Positions 1 through 6,901 of a stretch of DNA of 8,181 nucleotides are shown here, piece by piece. The notes under the pieces are model-generated. The model had not been told where the DNA came from, ran no database searches, and worked only from the letters and a program-made list of their open reading frames with translations. Made by a program: the position numbers and the translations under genes. Source of the DNA: Marinosulfonomonas sp. PRT-SC04 (GTDB lineage: Bacteria > Pseudomonadota > Alphaproteobacteria > Rhodobacterales > Rhodobacteraceae); NCBI GenBank assembly GCA_001321835.1, contig JPUR01000165.1:1-8181 (forward strand). The letters are read 5' to 3'. Each line of letters opens with the position of its first letter. The first letter of the stretch is position 1.

Positions 1-164
1 GGCGCCGGTCGAAAACCTCCGCGCACCGAAAGCCCTGTTGTTCAGAGGTTCCCTAGGTTGCTGTATTTACCCGCTTGGCGCCAGTCGGCGGCACGATATG
101 GGCGGCAACCCCGCATAGGAACAGGCCGCGAGGTCTGCGCCGATGATGGCGACGTGTTGTGCAT
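1..164 (-). pseudogene. Disrupted 5' end of a Rossmann-fold (FAD/NAD-binding) protein gene, cut by the window edge
   Basis: An ATG at 164 is preceded by a good Shine-Dalgarno AGGAAG (175-170, 5-nt spacing). Its own frame gives a low-complexity peptide ending at 42-44. Two nucleotides off, from about 162, the reading is AQHVAIIGADLAACSYA, which resembles the first beta strand and glycine motif of FAD/NAD-dependent oxidoreductases (typical start M-x-H-V-A-I-I-G-A-G-x-A-G), and it stops at 69-67. In the third frame, positions 40-2 read QQGFRCAEVFDRR, like the second beta strand of the same fold (A-G-H-x-V-x-V-F-D-K-R), with an in-frame TAG at 55-53 just before it. A CA duplication after the start (ATGCACAACAC where ATGCAACAC would keep frame), a second shift and a stop would explain this. 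The glycine motif is itself degraded (GADLAA). I infer a decaying renalase-like or FAD oxidoreductase gene. The short fragments leave chance resemblance possible. Confidence 0.35.
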
Positions 165-252
165 AGAATCTTCCTGATTGAGCGGAGTATTGGGGGGTAT
201 CGTTTGCGCGGTTAACTGAAAGACGGTGAATTCAAGTGAGGGTGTGAACATG

Positions 253-299
253 AAAAAACCTCGGTCATGCGTCGGGAGAGAGAGCGCGCGACCGAGGTT
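253..299 (-). terminator. Intrinsic terminator at the end of the minus-strand gene series
   Basis: On the minus strand a perfect 10-bp stem, AACCTCGGTC (299-290) with GACCGAGGTT (266-257), encloses a 23-nt pyrimidine-rich loop and runs directly into further T residues, six in all at 258-253. It lies 59 bp past the stop codon of the nuclease-like gene, so it would end the transcript coming from fabA or from any internal promoter. There is no T run on the plus side, so it acts in one direction. A small extra palindrome, GGTTA-AA-TAACC at 296-307, overlaps its upstream arm. The loop is longer than usual, which leaves an attenuator for the short leader that follows as a weaker alternative. Confidence 0.8.
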
Positions 300-358
300 A
301 AATAACCAAGCTATGTCTTTGCAACACTCTAGGTTGTGCTTTCCTAGTGGGGTATTCC

Positions 359-1555
359 TTACCTAGGGTCAAACAGTTGCATATGTGCCATGATCTGGCC
401 GTGGTCCGAGGCCAGTTTGTTATAAGGTGCCTCATCATGCGAGCCGTCGGTGATGTGGTCATTATAGACGCTGAAGTATTCCATTTCGCCGATTTTAGCA
501 TCGAAATCAGGGTGGAAATGGCGGCTCATCAGGATCTGGTCGATGCTTTCATACACCCCGCCAAAGGCCGACGTGTAGACCATATCGCGCAGAGATTTAC
601 GTACAAACAGCTTCTCTGCTGAGTGCAGGCGCATGGAGGTCACGGCCTCTTGAATGCGGGTGTTTTCATCGCGACTGTAGCGGTCACTGCCGTTTTTGGC
701 GTTGTGGCGCAGCATCCACGAGTAGTTTTTGAACGGGTTTTCACCTGATATAATTTCCGAGCTGACCGCATGTTCGCCATCGTTGAAATCGCCCAAAACC
801 ATGACGGGATGGCCCTTTTTCAGCTCAGTGACAATTAGATCCCGCAGCACCCACGCCTCGGCCATCCGGCGCAAGGCGGCCCGCAGCGATCCCATCGCAC
901 GACCAACCGCATCATATTGGCTCAGATCGGATTCAGGTGCGAAATCAGCACCTTCAGGGGTGATGAATTCCCCCAGTTTTGATTTCAGGTGGCAATTGAA
1001 CACGGTGATGACGTGCTTGCCGACTTTAATGCGAACCTTTTGAATGGGGCGTGAAAGCCGTGACAAAGTATAGTCGCCGCCATCGCCGCCATCCAGATCA
1101 CGCATCGGAATTTTCAATGCTGGTGACAGCTCTTGGATCACTTCGGGGGTGCCGACAAAACCGTAACGCGACAAGATCGCAAGGCCCGGGCGGCGATGCC
1201 CGGCGGCGCCATCATTGAGGTTCGGCGCAAAGGCAATTGCGGATTCCGAATAGGGTGCATAGGCCAGTTTGCGAAAAATCGCCTTCTTGGCATAGCGCTT
1301 CTTGCGATCGGGCAGGCTGACTTCGTTGGTGGCAATGCCGCGCCGATCCGCCTCGTCAATCACATCACGCAGGGTTTGTTCTTCAAAGATCTCTTGAAAA
1401 CCAACAATATCGGCACCCAGTTTGACGATTTGATCCGCCATCCAGTCCTCTTTCCACGCGTATTCTTCGGGGGTGTAGGACATGAATTTATAATATTCCT
1501 GATCTGGGCCGATCAGGTTTTTGACGTTAAAACTGGCAATCGTAAAACGGGTCAT
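359..1555 (-). CDS. Endonuclease/exonuclease/phosphatase (EEP) family protein
   Basis: This 398-residue protein belongs to the EEP superfamily of metal-dependent phosphodiesterases (DNase I, exonuclease III, inositol phosphatases). The ordered family motifs are visible: SFNVKNL with Asn10, GFQEIFEE with the metal-binding Glu55, NCHLKSK with His189, GDFND with Asp256 and Asn258, and SDHGQ with Asp384 and the catalytic His385. The set is complete, so an active hydrolase is expected. The substrate (nucleic acid or a small phosphodiester) cannot be read from sequence. No signal peptide or membrane segment is seen, so it is probably cytoplasmic. The start overlaps the upstream dehydratase stop by 4 bp (ATGA), with AAGG six bases before the ATG, which points to translational coupling. 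It is the last gene before the terminator at 253-299. Confidence 0.92.
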   Translation of the reverse strand: MTRFTIASFNVKNLIGPDQEYYKFMSYTPEEYAWKEDWMADQIVKLGADIVGFQEIFEEQTLRDVIDEADRRGIATNEVSLPDRKKRYAKKAIFRKLAYAPYSESAIAFAPNLNDGAAGHRRPGLAILSRYGFVGTPEVIQELSPALKIPMRDLDGGDGGDYTLSRLSRPIQKVRIKVGKHVITVFNCHLKSKLGEFITPEGADFAPESDLSQYDAVGRAMGSLRAALRRMAEAWVLRDLIVTELKKGHPVMVLGDFNDGEHAVSSEIISGENPFKNYSWMLRHNAKNGSDRYSRDENTRIQEAVTSMRLHSAEKLFVRKSLRDMVYTSAFGGVYESIDQILMSRHFHPDFDAKIGEMEYFSVYNDHITDGSHDEAPYNKLASDHGQIMAHMQLFDPR

Positions 1556-2523
1556 TTGCTACCTTCTGCGTAATGTTCCAAGGCTTTGATGAATACATCA
1601 GCATCGACATTTCCGCCAGAGGCAACGCAAATTACCGTGTCACTTTGCAGTGTGTCGCCGTGATAAAGGGCGGCTGCCAATGCCGCTGCCCCGCCGGGTT
1701 CCAGCACACTTTTCAAGCGGGTGAAGGCCTCGGCCATTGCCTGCAAGCATTCCTCATCCGACACCACAAATCCTGCGCCGCACAAACGCTTCATGTGGGG
1801 GAAGGTTAAATTTCCCGCGGTCGGGGTGATGATCGCGTCGCACAACGAGCCGGTTAATGTCGCATTGGTTTCAAGCTGACCCGATTTTAGCGAGCGGGCC
1901 ACATCGTCAAATCCGGCAGGCTCGACCGGATGCACGGTCATTTCAGGGGCCACCGCTTCCAGCGCCACCGCGCTTCCAGAGGTCAGACCGCCCCCGCCGC
2001 AAGGCACCAAAACCTGTGCCGATGTGATGCCCAACTCTGCGGCTTGAGCGGCGATCTCAAGGCCATTGGTGCCTTGTCCCGCGATCACCAATTCATCGTC
2101 AAATGGCTTGACCAAGGTCAGGCCCCGCTCCGCCGCAAGTCGCGCGCCGATCTCGTCGTGATCTTCAGTGGCGCGATCATACAGCACCACTTCGGCGCCC
2201 AAGGCTTTGGTGTTGTTGATCTTCAAGGCGGGCATGATGATCACGGCGGTTGTGCCATGCTCACGGGCGGCCAGCGCCACACCTTGGGCGTGGTTGCCCG
2301 ATGAAAATGCGATCACACCTTTGGCGCGTTTGTCGGGCTGCATCGCCGACAGCGCCGACCACGCGCCGCGAAATTTGAACGATCCGGTGTGTTGCAGGCA
2401 TTCGGCCTTGATCAGAACGCGCCGACCGGCGATTTCATCCAAAAATGGCGAGGATAACAGCGGGGTGTAGCGGGCCTTGCCAGCAAGCCTTTCGGCGGCG
2501 GCTTTGATCATCTCGATGTTCAT
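1552..2523 (-). CDS. PLP-dependent threonine/serine dehydratase, single-domain type
   Basis: This 323-residue fold-type II PLP enzyme is expected to deaminate L-threonine to 2-oxobutanoate and/or L-serine to pyruvate in the cytoplasm. Seen in sequence: GSFKFRGA with the Schiff-base Lys50, SSGNHAQG (74-81) contacting cofactor and substrate carboxylate, the glycine loop PCGGGGL (174-180) that holds the PLP phosphate, EPGGAA (275-280), and SGGN (302-305) near the pyridine ring. There is no C-terminal ACT-type regulatory domain, so it resembles catabolic TdcB-like enzymes, serine racemases or 3-hydroxyaspartate ammonia-lyases rather than biosynthetic, isoleucine-inhibited IlvA. These alternatives cannot be separated here, so no symbol is given. 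The ATG has AAGGAA five bases upstream and lies 9 bp after the dehalogenase stop. Its stop overlaps the nuclease-like gene by ATGA. Confidence 0.93.
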   Translation of the reverse strand: MNIEMIKAAAERLAGKARYTPLLSSPFLDEIAGRRVLIKAECLQHTGSFKFRGAWSALSAMQPDKRAKGVIAFSSGNHAQGVALAAREHGTTAVIIMPALKINNTKALGAEVVLYDRATEDHDEIGARLAAERGLTLVKPFDDELVIAGQGTNGLEIAAQAAELGITSAQVLVPCGGGGLTSGSAVALEAVAPEMTVHPVEPAGFDDVARSLKSGQLETNATLTGSLCDAIITPTAGNLTFPHMKRLCGAGFVVSDEECLQAMAEAFTRLKSVLEPGGAAALAAALYHGDTLQSDTVICVASGGNVDADVFIKALEHYAEGSK

Positions 2524-2532
2524 TGAAATTCC

Positions 2533-3219
2533 TTATAGGCTGGTGGAAAGTGCTGGGATTGTGGTCAGGTCGGGCAGGGTGTTTGCGGGTGTCCATGGCA
2601 GACGATCCATCGGCTCATTGGCGCGATTGACCCAAACAGTTTGAAAGCCGTAGCCGGTGGCGCAAGCGGCGTCCCAGCCGTTGGAGGACACGAACAGCAC
2701 CTGATCAGAGGTGCAGGAAAACCTTTCATTCACAAGCTGATAGACGCTGTGGTGTGGTTTGAAAATGCCGACGGATTGCACGGATAGAACATCGTCCAGA
2801 ACATCGGTTAGGCCGGCTGATTTCACCGCGCCATCCAGCATATCAGGCGAGCCATTGGATAGGATTGCAGTGTTGTATCCGGCCTGCTTCAACGCGGTCA
2901 ACATGGTGGGCACTTCAGGGTAGGCTGACAGTTGCCAATAGAGTGCCAACAGCCGTTCGCGCAGCTCTGGATCGTTCAGATTATGGGCTTCAAGCGCCCA
3001 ATCCAGCCCGTCTTGGGTGACCTGCCAAAAATCAGTGTGGGCATCGGCGACCGCGCGCAGCCATGTGTATTGTAACTGCTTCAGCCGCCAGTCATTTGCC
3101 AGCTTTTGCCAGACTTTGGCAAAGGCTTCGCGCCCCGGCTCGGCGGCCACTTGGCGGGCGGCGGCAGAGACATCGAACAGGGTTCCATAGGCGTCAAAAA
3201 TGCAGGTGGTGATCGGCAT
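2533..3219 (-). CDS. Haloacid dehalogenase, type II (L-2-haloacid dehalogenase-like, HAD superfamily)
   Basis: This 228-residue protein matches the type II haloacid dehalogenase subgroup of the HAD superfamily, which hydrolyses L-2-haloalkanoic acids to D-2-hydroxy acids through an aspartyl ester. Visible landmarks are the nucleophile Asp9 in IFDAYGTLFD, Arg45 in WRLKQLQYTWLR (halide/carboxylate pocket), LSNGSP with Ser121-Asn122, Lys154 in FKPHHSVY, and SSNGWDAACATGYGF with Asn180 and Asp183. This is the full catalytic set for the family. The physiological substrate is unknown, since many such proteins act on other small 2-substituted acids. The ATG at 3219 is chosen because the HAD motif begins at residue 7 and AAGGAG lies seven bases upstream. 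A longer frame opening at 3438 would overlap ppk2 heavily. The ribosome binding site sits inside a perfect palindrome (3227-3243). Confidence 0.93.
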   Translation of the reverse strand: MPITTCIFDAYGTLFDVSAAARQVAAEPGREAFAKVWQKLANDWRLKQLQYTWLRAVADAHTDFWQVTQDGLDWALEAHNLNDPELRERLLALYWQLSAYPEVPTMLTALKQAGYNTAILSNGSPDMLDGAVKSAGLTDVLDDVLSVQSVGIFKPHHSVYQLVNERFSCTSDQVLFVSSNGWDAACATGYGFQTVWVNRANEPMDRLPWTPANTLPDLTTIPALSTSL

Positions 3220-3226
3220 GGCGGCG

Positions 3227-3243
3227 CTCCTTTTTAAAAGGAG
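3227..3243. repeat. Perfect 17-bp palindrome over the ribosome binding site of the dehalogenase gene
   Basis: CTCCTTTT (3227-3234), one central T, then AAAAGGAG (3236-3243) form an exact inverted repeat. The minus-strand half that is proximal to the gene is its Shine-Dalgarno AAGGAG. In RNA the outer six bases can pair around a five-base loop and hide the Shine-Dalgarno. In DNA it could be a symmetric protein-binding site. The palindrome is seen directly; the role is inference. Confidence 0.5.
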
Positions 3244-3276
3244 ACTGGCACAGGGTGGCGGTGGGATAAAGGGGCA

Positions 3277-3314
3277 ACCGCCCATTGAGCCTTGCGGGTT
3301 TGACGATGGGCGGT
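3277..3314 (-). terminator. Intergenic hairpin between ppk2 and the dehalogenase gene
   Basis: On the minus strand ACCGCCCAT (3314-3306) pairs perfectly over 9 bp with ATGGGCGGT (3285-3277) around a 20-nt loop, 8 bp after the ppk2 stop. The following bases (TGCCCCTTTA) contain only a weak T-rich stretch, so this may be a partial terminator, an mRNA-stabilising 3' hairpin or an attenuation point rather than a full stop. An overlapping alternative pairing uses GCGGTT (3315-3320) with AACCGC (3276-3281). Confidence 0.4.
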
Positions 3315-3322
3315 GCGGTTTT

Positions 3323-4117
3323 TTACAGCTTGGTGTGGGCTTCGGCCACGAAGGTCTGATCGGCCATCGGCGGGCGCACGTAGCCTTGCACGGCAGGGCG
3401 ATCCTCAAGCACGATTGGCTCTGGCGTGGTGTCCTCATAGGGAATTTGCGCCAGCAAGTGATTGATACAGTTGATCCGCGCGTGCTTTTTCACATCGGAA
3501 TTCACCACTGACCACGGGGCCTGTTTGATGTCGGTGTGGGCGAACATGATGTCTTTGGCTTTGGAATATTCCACCCAGCGATTGCGCGATTCCAGATCCA
3601 TTGGCGACAGTTTCCAGCGTTTGGTTGGCGTCACCAGACGTTTTTGGAAGCGGCGTTCTTGCTCGTCATCCGACACCGAGAACCAGTATTTGATGAACAA
3701 AATGCCCGAGCGCACCAACATGCGTTCAAACTCGGGGCAGGAGCGCAGGAAGTCTTGATGTTCCTCATCCGTGCAGAACCCCATGACCTTTTCAACACCG
3801 CCACGATTGTACCATGAGCGATCAAAAATCACCATTTCGCCAGCCGAGGGCAGATGCGCCACGTAGCGTTGGAAATACCACTGGGTGGTTTCACGTTCGG
3901 TGGGGGCGGGCAGGGCGACGACGCGGGTGATGCGCGGGTTCATCGGCTCGGTGATCCGCTTGATGGTGCCGCCTTTGCCAGCCGCATCACGGCCCTCAAA
4001 AATCACCACGACCTTTAGGCCCTCGGATTTGATCCACGCCTGCATCTTGACCAGTTCGATCTGCAGGCGGGCCATTTCGGCCTCGTATTTCTTGTTGGGT
4101 ATTTTTTCAGCAGCCAT
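3323..4117 (-). CDS. ppk2: Polyphosphate kinase 2 (PPK2 family)
   Basis: This 264-residue P-loop enzyme transfers phosphate between inorganic polyphosphate and nucleoside di- or monophosphates, usually polyP-driven NDP to NTP for class I members. Landmarks: Walker A GRDAAGKGG (42-50), the following TIKRI, the Walker B segment VIFDRSWYNR (96-105) with Asp99, and the lid-region sequence FSVSDDEQERRFQKR (146-160). The whole length is one PPK2 domain with a short tail, matching single-domain PPK2 proteins. Class and nucleotide preference are not certain from sequence. The start is supported by AGGGGA six bases upstream. That site lies in a hairpin (4126-4153). The gene follows fabI by 73 bp in the same direction, so it may be cotranscribed with the fatty acid genes or have its own control. 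Confidence 0.95.
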   Translation of the reverse strand: MAAEKIPNKKYEAEMARLQIELVKMQAWIKSEGLKVVVIFEGRDAAGKGGTIKRITEPMNPRITRVVALPAPTERETTQWYFQRYVAHLPSAGEMVIFDRSWYNRGGVEKVMGFCTDEEHQDFLRSCPEFERMLVRSGILFIKYWFSVSDDEQERRFQKRLVTPTKRWKLSPMDLESRNRWVEYSKAKDIMFAHTDIKQAPWSVVNSDVKKHARINCINHLLAQIPYEDTTPEPIVLEDRPAVQGYVRPPMADQTFVAEAHTKL

Positions 4118-4125
4118 CGGGCATC

Positions 4126-4153
4126 CCCTAAATACGTTCGCGCGTATTTGGGG
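4126..4153 (-). promoter_or_regulatory. Leader hairpin covering the ppk2 ribosome binding site
   Basis: On the minus strand CCCCAAATACG (4153-4143) pairs with CGTATTTAGGG (4136-4126) over 11 bp, including one G-U pair, around the loop CGCGAA. The Shine-Dalgarno AGGGGA (4129-4124), six bases before the ppk2 ATG, is largely inside the 3' arm. The fold would limit ribosome access unless opened, for example by protein, temperature or a translating ribosome. The pairing is seen; the regulation is inference. Confidence 0.5.
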
Positions 4154-4190
4154 ACGCTAGATTATTGACGGCGATTGGTCGAGATAGAAA

Positions 4191-4979
4191 TTATAGGTTC
4201 TCCGGCTGTGCCATCGCCAACACATGATAGCCACCATCGACATGGATGATTTCACCGGTGGTGCATTTGCCCGCATCGGACGCCAGATACACCGCCGTGC
4301 CGCCGACGGCCTCCAACGTGGCATTGGCCCGCAATGGTGCGTTGGCCTCGGTGGTGCGATAGGTTTTACGCGCGCCGCCGATGGCTGCACCAGCCAGTGT
4401 TTTCATTGGGCCAGGCGAGATCGCGTTGACGCGAATACCGTCTGGGCCAAGGTCATTGGCAAGGTAGCGCACCGCGGATTCAAGGGCCGCCTTGGCCACC
4501 CCCATCACGTTGTAAAACGGGGTGACGCGGTTGGAGCCTTGGAAGGTTAGGGTGGTGATGCTGCCGCCGTCTTTCATCAAGGGGGCCGCGCGCTGCGCCA
4601 CATCAATCAAGGAATAACAGGAAATATCCAGCGTGTTTTTGAAGTTGGCCCGCGAGGTGTTTATGAAGCGGCCCGTCAACTCGTTTTTATCGGAAAAGGC
4701 CAGCGCGTGGATCACGAAATCCAAGCCGCCCCATTCGGATTTGATCCGCTCGAACGCCGCATCCATCGAGGCATCATCGGTGACATCAACATCAACTAAA
4801 ATGCTGGATCCGAGCGATTCTGCCAGCGGGGCCACGCGTTTTCCGAACGCATCGCCCTGATAGGTGAAGGTGAGTTCTGCGCCTGCCGCCGCCATTGCCG
4901 AGGCAATGCCCCAAGCGATCGAGCGTTGGTTCGCGACGCCCATAATCAGGCCGCGTTTGCCTTTTAACAAATCTGACAT
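4191..4979 (-). CDS. fabI: Enoyl-[acyl-carrier-protein] reductase (NADH), FabI
   Basis: FabI catalyses the last, NAD(P)H-dependent reduction of trans-2-enoyl-ACP in each fatty acid elongation cycle. This is a 262-residue, soluble, atypical short-chain dehydrogenase. The FabI cofactor motif GVANQRSIAWGIA (14-26) is present, as are the catalytic Tyr156 and Lys163 in YNVMGVAK with FabI Y-x6-K spacing, NAISPGPMKTLA after the active site, and a GEIIHVDGGYH C-terminus. Two positions differ from E. coli FabI: the residue equivalent to Tyr146 is Phe146, and the residue equivalent to Gly93 is Ala94 (in HALAFS). The second site is where substitutions lower diazaborine/triclosan binding in E. coli. It starts 9 bp after fabB. 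The only Shine-Dalgarno-like bases (CGGGTAA) overlap the fabB stop, suggesting translational coupling. Confidence 0.97.
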   Translation of the reverse strand: MSDLLKGKRGLIMGVANQRSIAWGIASAMAAAGAELTFTYQGDAFGKRVAPLAESLGSSILVDVDVTDDASMDAAFERIKSEWGGLDFVIHALAFSDKNELTGRFINTSRANFKNTLDISCYSLIDVAQRAAPLMKDGGSITTLTFQGSNRVTPFYNVMGVAKAALESAVRYLANDLGPDGIRVNAISPGPMKTLAGAAIGGARKTYRTTEANAPLRANATLEAVGGTAVYLASDAGKCTTGEIIHVDGGYHVLAMAQPENL

Positions 4980-4988
4980 AGTCGATAA

Positions 4989-6215
4989 TTACCCGTGATA
5001 TTTGCTCATGGCGATGGTGCCATTGGTGCCACCAAAGCCAAAGCTGTTTGAAATAACCGTATCAAGTCCGGCGTTTTCCCTGAATTCAATGCAGATTTCC
5101 TCGGCATGAATTTGTGGGTCAAGCTCGGTGATATTGGCCGATGGTGCGATGAAATCACCGCCCAGCATGATCAGTGAATAGATCGCCTCGTGCACGCCTG
5201 CGCCGCCCAAACAGTGGCCGGTCAGTGATTTGGTCGAGGTGATCGGTGGGGTTTTACCCTCGCCAAACACACGGCGAACTGCGTGAACTTCGGTCACATC
5301 GCCGGCTGGCGTTGAGGTGCCGTGCGCGTTGATGTAATCGACCTTGCGATCGCCCAAGGTGGCCATTGCCAACTTCATGGAACGTTCAGCGCCTTCGCCA
5401 GATGGGGCAACCATATCTTGGCCATCCGAGGTGGCGCCGTAGCCGGTGACTTCGGCATAGATTTTCGCACCGCGATCAAGAGCATGTTGTAGTTCTTCCA
5501 GCACCAGCACACCGGCGCCGCCGGAAATTACGAAGCCATCGCGCGATGCGTCAAAGGCCCGCGAGGCGGTTTGGGGGGTGTCGTTGTACTTGCTGGACAT
5601 CGCGCCCATCGCGTCGAACAGGCAGGACAGGGTCCAGTCGAGTTCCTCGCCGCCACCCGCAAACACGATGTCTTGTTTGTTGAACTGGATTTGCTCAACG
5701 CCGTTGCCGATGCAGTGCAGCGATGTGGTGCAAGCCGAGGTGATCGAGTAGTTCACGCCCTTAATTTTAAACGGAGTTGCCAAGCAAGCCGAGTTGGTCG
5801 AGGACATGCAGCGCGTCACCATGAAGGGGCCCATGCGTTTGGGCGCGCCGCGTTCCTTAACCATTTTATGGGCTTGGAAGAAATTCGAGGTGGACGGGCC
5901 GCCAGAGCCCATCACCAAACCTGTGCGCGGGTTGGAAACGTCATGTTCCTCAAGGCCAGAATCGGCAATTGCCTGCTCCATCGCCAGGAAATTATAGGCC
6001 GCACCTGGCCCCATAAAGCGCATCTGGCGCTTGTCGATATGATCGGCCGGATTGATCTGTGGCATGCCGTGGATCTGCGAGCGAAAGCCGTTTTCGGTGT
6101 ATTCGGGGGCGGCAATAATGCCGGATTTACCTGACCGCAGGGCGGCTGTGACTTCTTCGACATTGTTCCCAATCGAGGAAATGATGCCCATTCCGGTGAT
6201 AACGACGCGACGCAT
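4989..6215 (-). CDS. fabB: Beta-ketoacyl-ACP synthase I, FabB
   Basis: FabB condenses acyl-ACP with malonyl-ACP and is the elongation enzyme needed for cis-unsaturated acyl chains made by FabA. The 408-residue protein has the full Cys-His-His triad: Cys162 in SITSACTTS, His298 in [11 protein letters not shown] and His334 in [14 protein letters not shown]. It also has the C-terminal glycine-rich [11 protein letters not shown] (389-399). The [10 protein letters not shown] start and total length are those of FabB rather than FabF. AAGGAG lies eight bases before the ATG, and the fabA stop is 21 bp upstream, so the two are almost certainly one operon. Cytoplasmic dimeric enzyme by family knowledge. 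Confidence 0.98.
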   Translation of the reverse strand: MRRVVITGMGIISSIGNNVEEVTAALRSGKSGIIAAPEYTENGFRSQIHGMPQINPADHIDKRQMRFMGPGAAYNFLAMEQAIADSGLEEHDVSNPRTGLVMGSGGPSTSNFFQAHKMVKERGAPKRMGPFMVTRCMSSTNSACLATPFKIKGVNYSITSACTTSLHCIGNGVEQIQFNKQDIVFAGGGEELDWTLSCLFDAMGAMSSKYNDTPQTASRAFDASRDGFVISGGAGVLVLEELQHALDRGAKIYAEVTGYGATSDGQDMVAPSGEGAERSMKLAMATLGDRKVDYINAHGTSTPAGDVTEVHAVRRVFGEGKTPPITSTKSLTGHCLGGAGVHEAIYSLIMLGGDFIAPSANITELDPQIHAEEICIEFRENAGLDTVISNSFGFGGTNGTIAMSKYHG

Positions 6216-6236
6216 TGGCGTACTCCTTAGTCTTTA

Positions 6237-6749
6237 TTAATCTTTGACAGCGGCAAGGCCGACTTTCAGATCTTTGACAGCATAGATTTGTTCACCATCG
6301 GCCAAAATGATGCCGTTGGCCACAGCCAGTTTCAGGCGGCGGTCAATGATGCGGGTGAAATCAATCTTATAGGTGATCATTTTGGTCTCTGGTGTGACCA
6401 TCCCCGAGAATTTAACCTCGCCAACCCCGATTGCAAAACCTTGGCCCTGCATACCGCGCCAACCAAGGTTAAAGCCGGTCAATTGCCACAGACCATCAAG
6501 GCCGAGACAGCCGGGCATCACCGGGTTGCCGGGGAAATGGCAGGCGAAGAACCACAGGTCAGGGTGGATATCAAATTCAGCAACGATATGGCCTTTGCGA
6601 TGCTCGCCGCCATCGCCGGACACTTCGGTGATGCGGTCCATCATCAGCATCGGCGGCAATGGCAATTGCGCATTGCCCTTACCAAAAAGCTCGCCATTGG
6701 CGCATTTGATCAGATCGTCTTTGCTAAAACTGCTCGGATAATTGGCCAT
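6237..6749 (-). CDS. fabA: 3-hydroxydecanoyl-ACP dehydratase/isomerase, FabA
   Basis: FabA dehydrates 3-hydroxydecanoyl-ACP and isomerises trans-2- to cis-3-decenoyl-ACP, the branch point for unsaturated fatty acids. The 170-residue hot-dog-fold protein shows the dimer-shared active site: His71 in [11 protein letters not shown] and Asp85 in GLDGLWQ, at E. coli-like spacing, with the family motif PMLMMDRI (33-40). I chose the ATG at 6749 (MANYPSSF) because family members begin this way. An in-frame ATG at 6767 adds MGGYGW but its nearest purine-rich site is 14 bases away. A run of seven G (6765-6759), nine bases before the chosen ATG, may serve as a weak ribosome binding site. It is first in the fabA-fabB-fabI block and divergent from irr. 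Confidence 0.96.
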   Translation of the reverse strand: MANYPSSFSKDDLIKCANGELFGKGNAQLPLPPMLMMDRITEVSGDGGEHRKGHIVAEFDIHPDLWFFACHFPGNPVMPGCLGLDGLWQLTGFNLGWRGMQGQGFAIGVGEVKFSGMVTPETKMITYKIDFTRIIDRRLKLAVANGIILADGEQIYAVKDLKVGLAAVKD

Positions 6750-6885
6750 CCAACCATACCCCCCCATTTTGTTATTACATTGCCTTCAAGGCCTTCTACC
6801 ATCCCGTGATAATTGCTGGCAAGAGCGGGCAGGCACAAGGGCAATCAAGACATTTTTTGGTGGTAAATCGGCGGCGATGTTTAAA

Positions 6886-6900
6886 TGCGAATGATTTGCA
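6886..6900. promoter_or_regulatory. Fur/Mur-box-like palindrome upstream of irr
   Basis: TGCGAAT-G-ATTTGCA is a 15-bp inverted repeat with one mismatch, close to the TGCAAAT-N-ATTTGCA form known for alphaproteobacterial Fur/Mur sites. A second copy of TTTGCA follows at 6909-6914, the first half of an exact TTTGC-A-GCAAA palindrome (6909-6919). Fur represses irr in Bradyrhizobium, so metal-dependent control of irr here is reasonable inference. The site could also affect the divergent fabA. Confidence 0.5.
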
Positions 6901-6901
6901 A

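Noticed and set aside
1..40. Possible tRNA-like T arm (GGTTTTCGACC on the minus strand)
   Set aside because: The flanking bases do not form a 5-bp T stem or an acceptor stem, and no anticodon arm is found upstream.
42..251. Minus-strand open frame of 69 residues at the left edge
   Set aside because: Its first ATG lies right at the terminator T run and the peptide has no domain-like features. The meaningful pieces (AQHVAIIGA, GFRCAEVFDRR) lie in the other frames.
2533..3438. Longer 301-residue reading of the dehalogenase starting at 3438
   Set aside because: The extra 73 residues are Pro/Ser/Arg-rich, overlap the ppk2 coding end by 116 bp, lack a ribosome binding site and precede a normal HAD N-terminus with a good Shine-Dalgarno at 3219.
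4164..4200. Plus-strand TTGACG followed by AT-rich sequence resembling a promoter
   Set aside because: It would fire antisense into fabI with no gene to serve, and the -10 match is poor.
5571..6134. Plus-strand open frame of 187 residues opposite fabB
   Set aside because: It is a GC-driven shadow of an unmistakable fabB on the minus strand. The same applies to the plus-strand frames opposite fabA, fabI, ppk2, the dehydratase and the nuclease-like gene.
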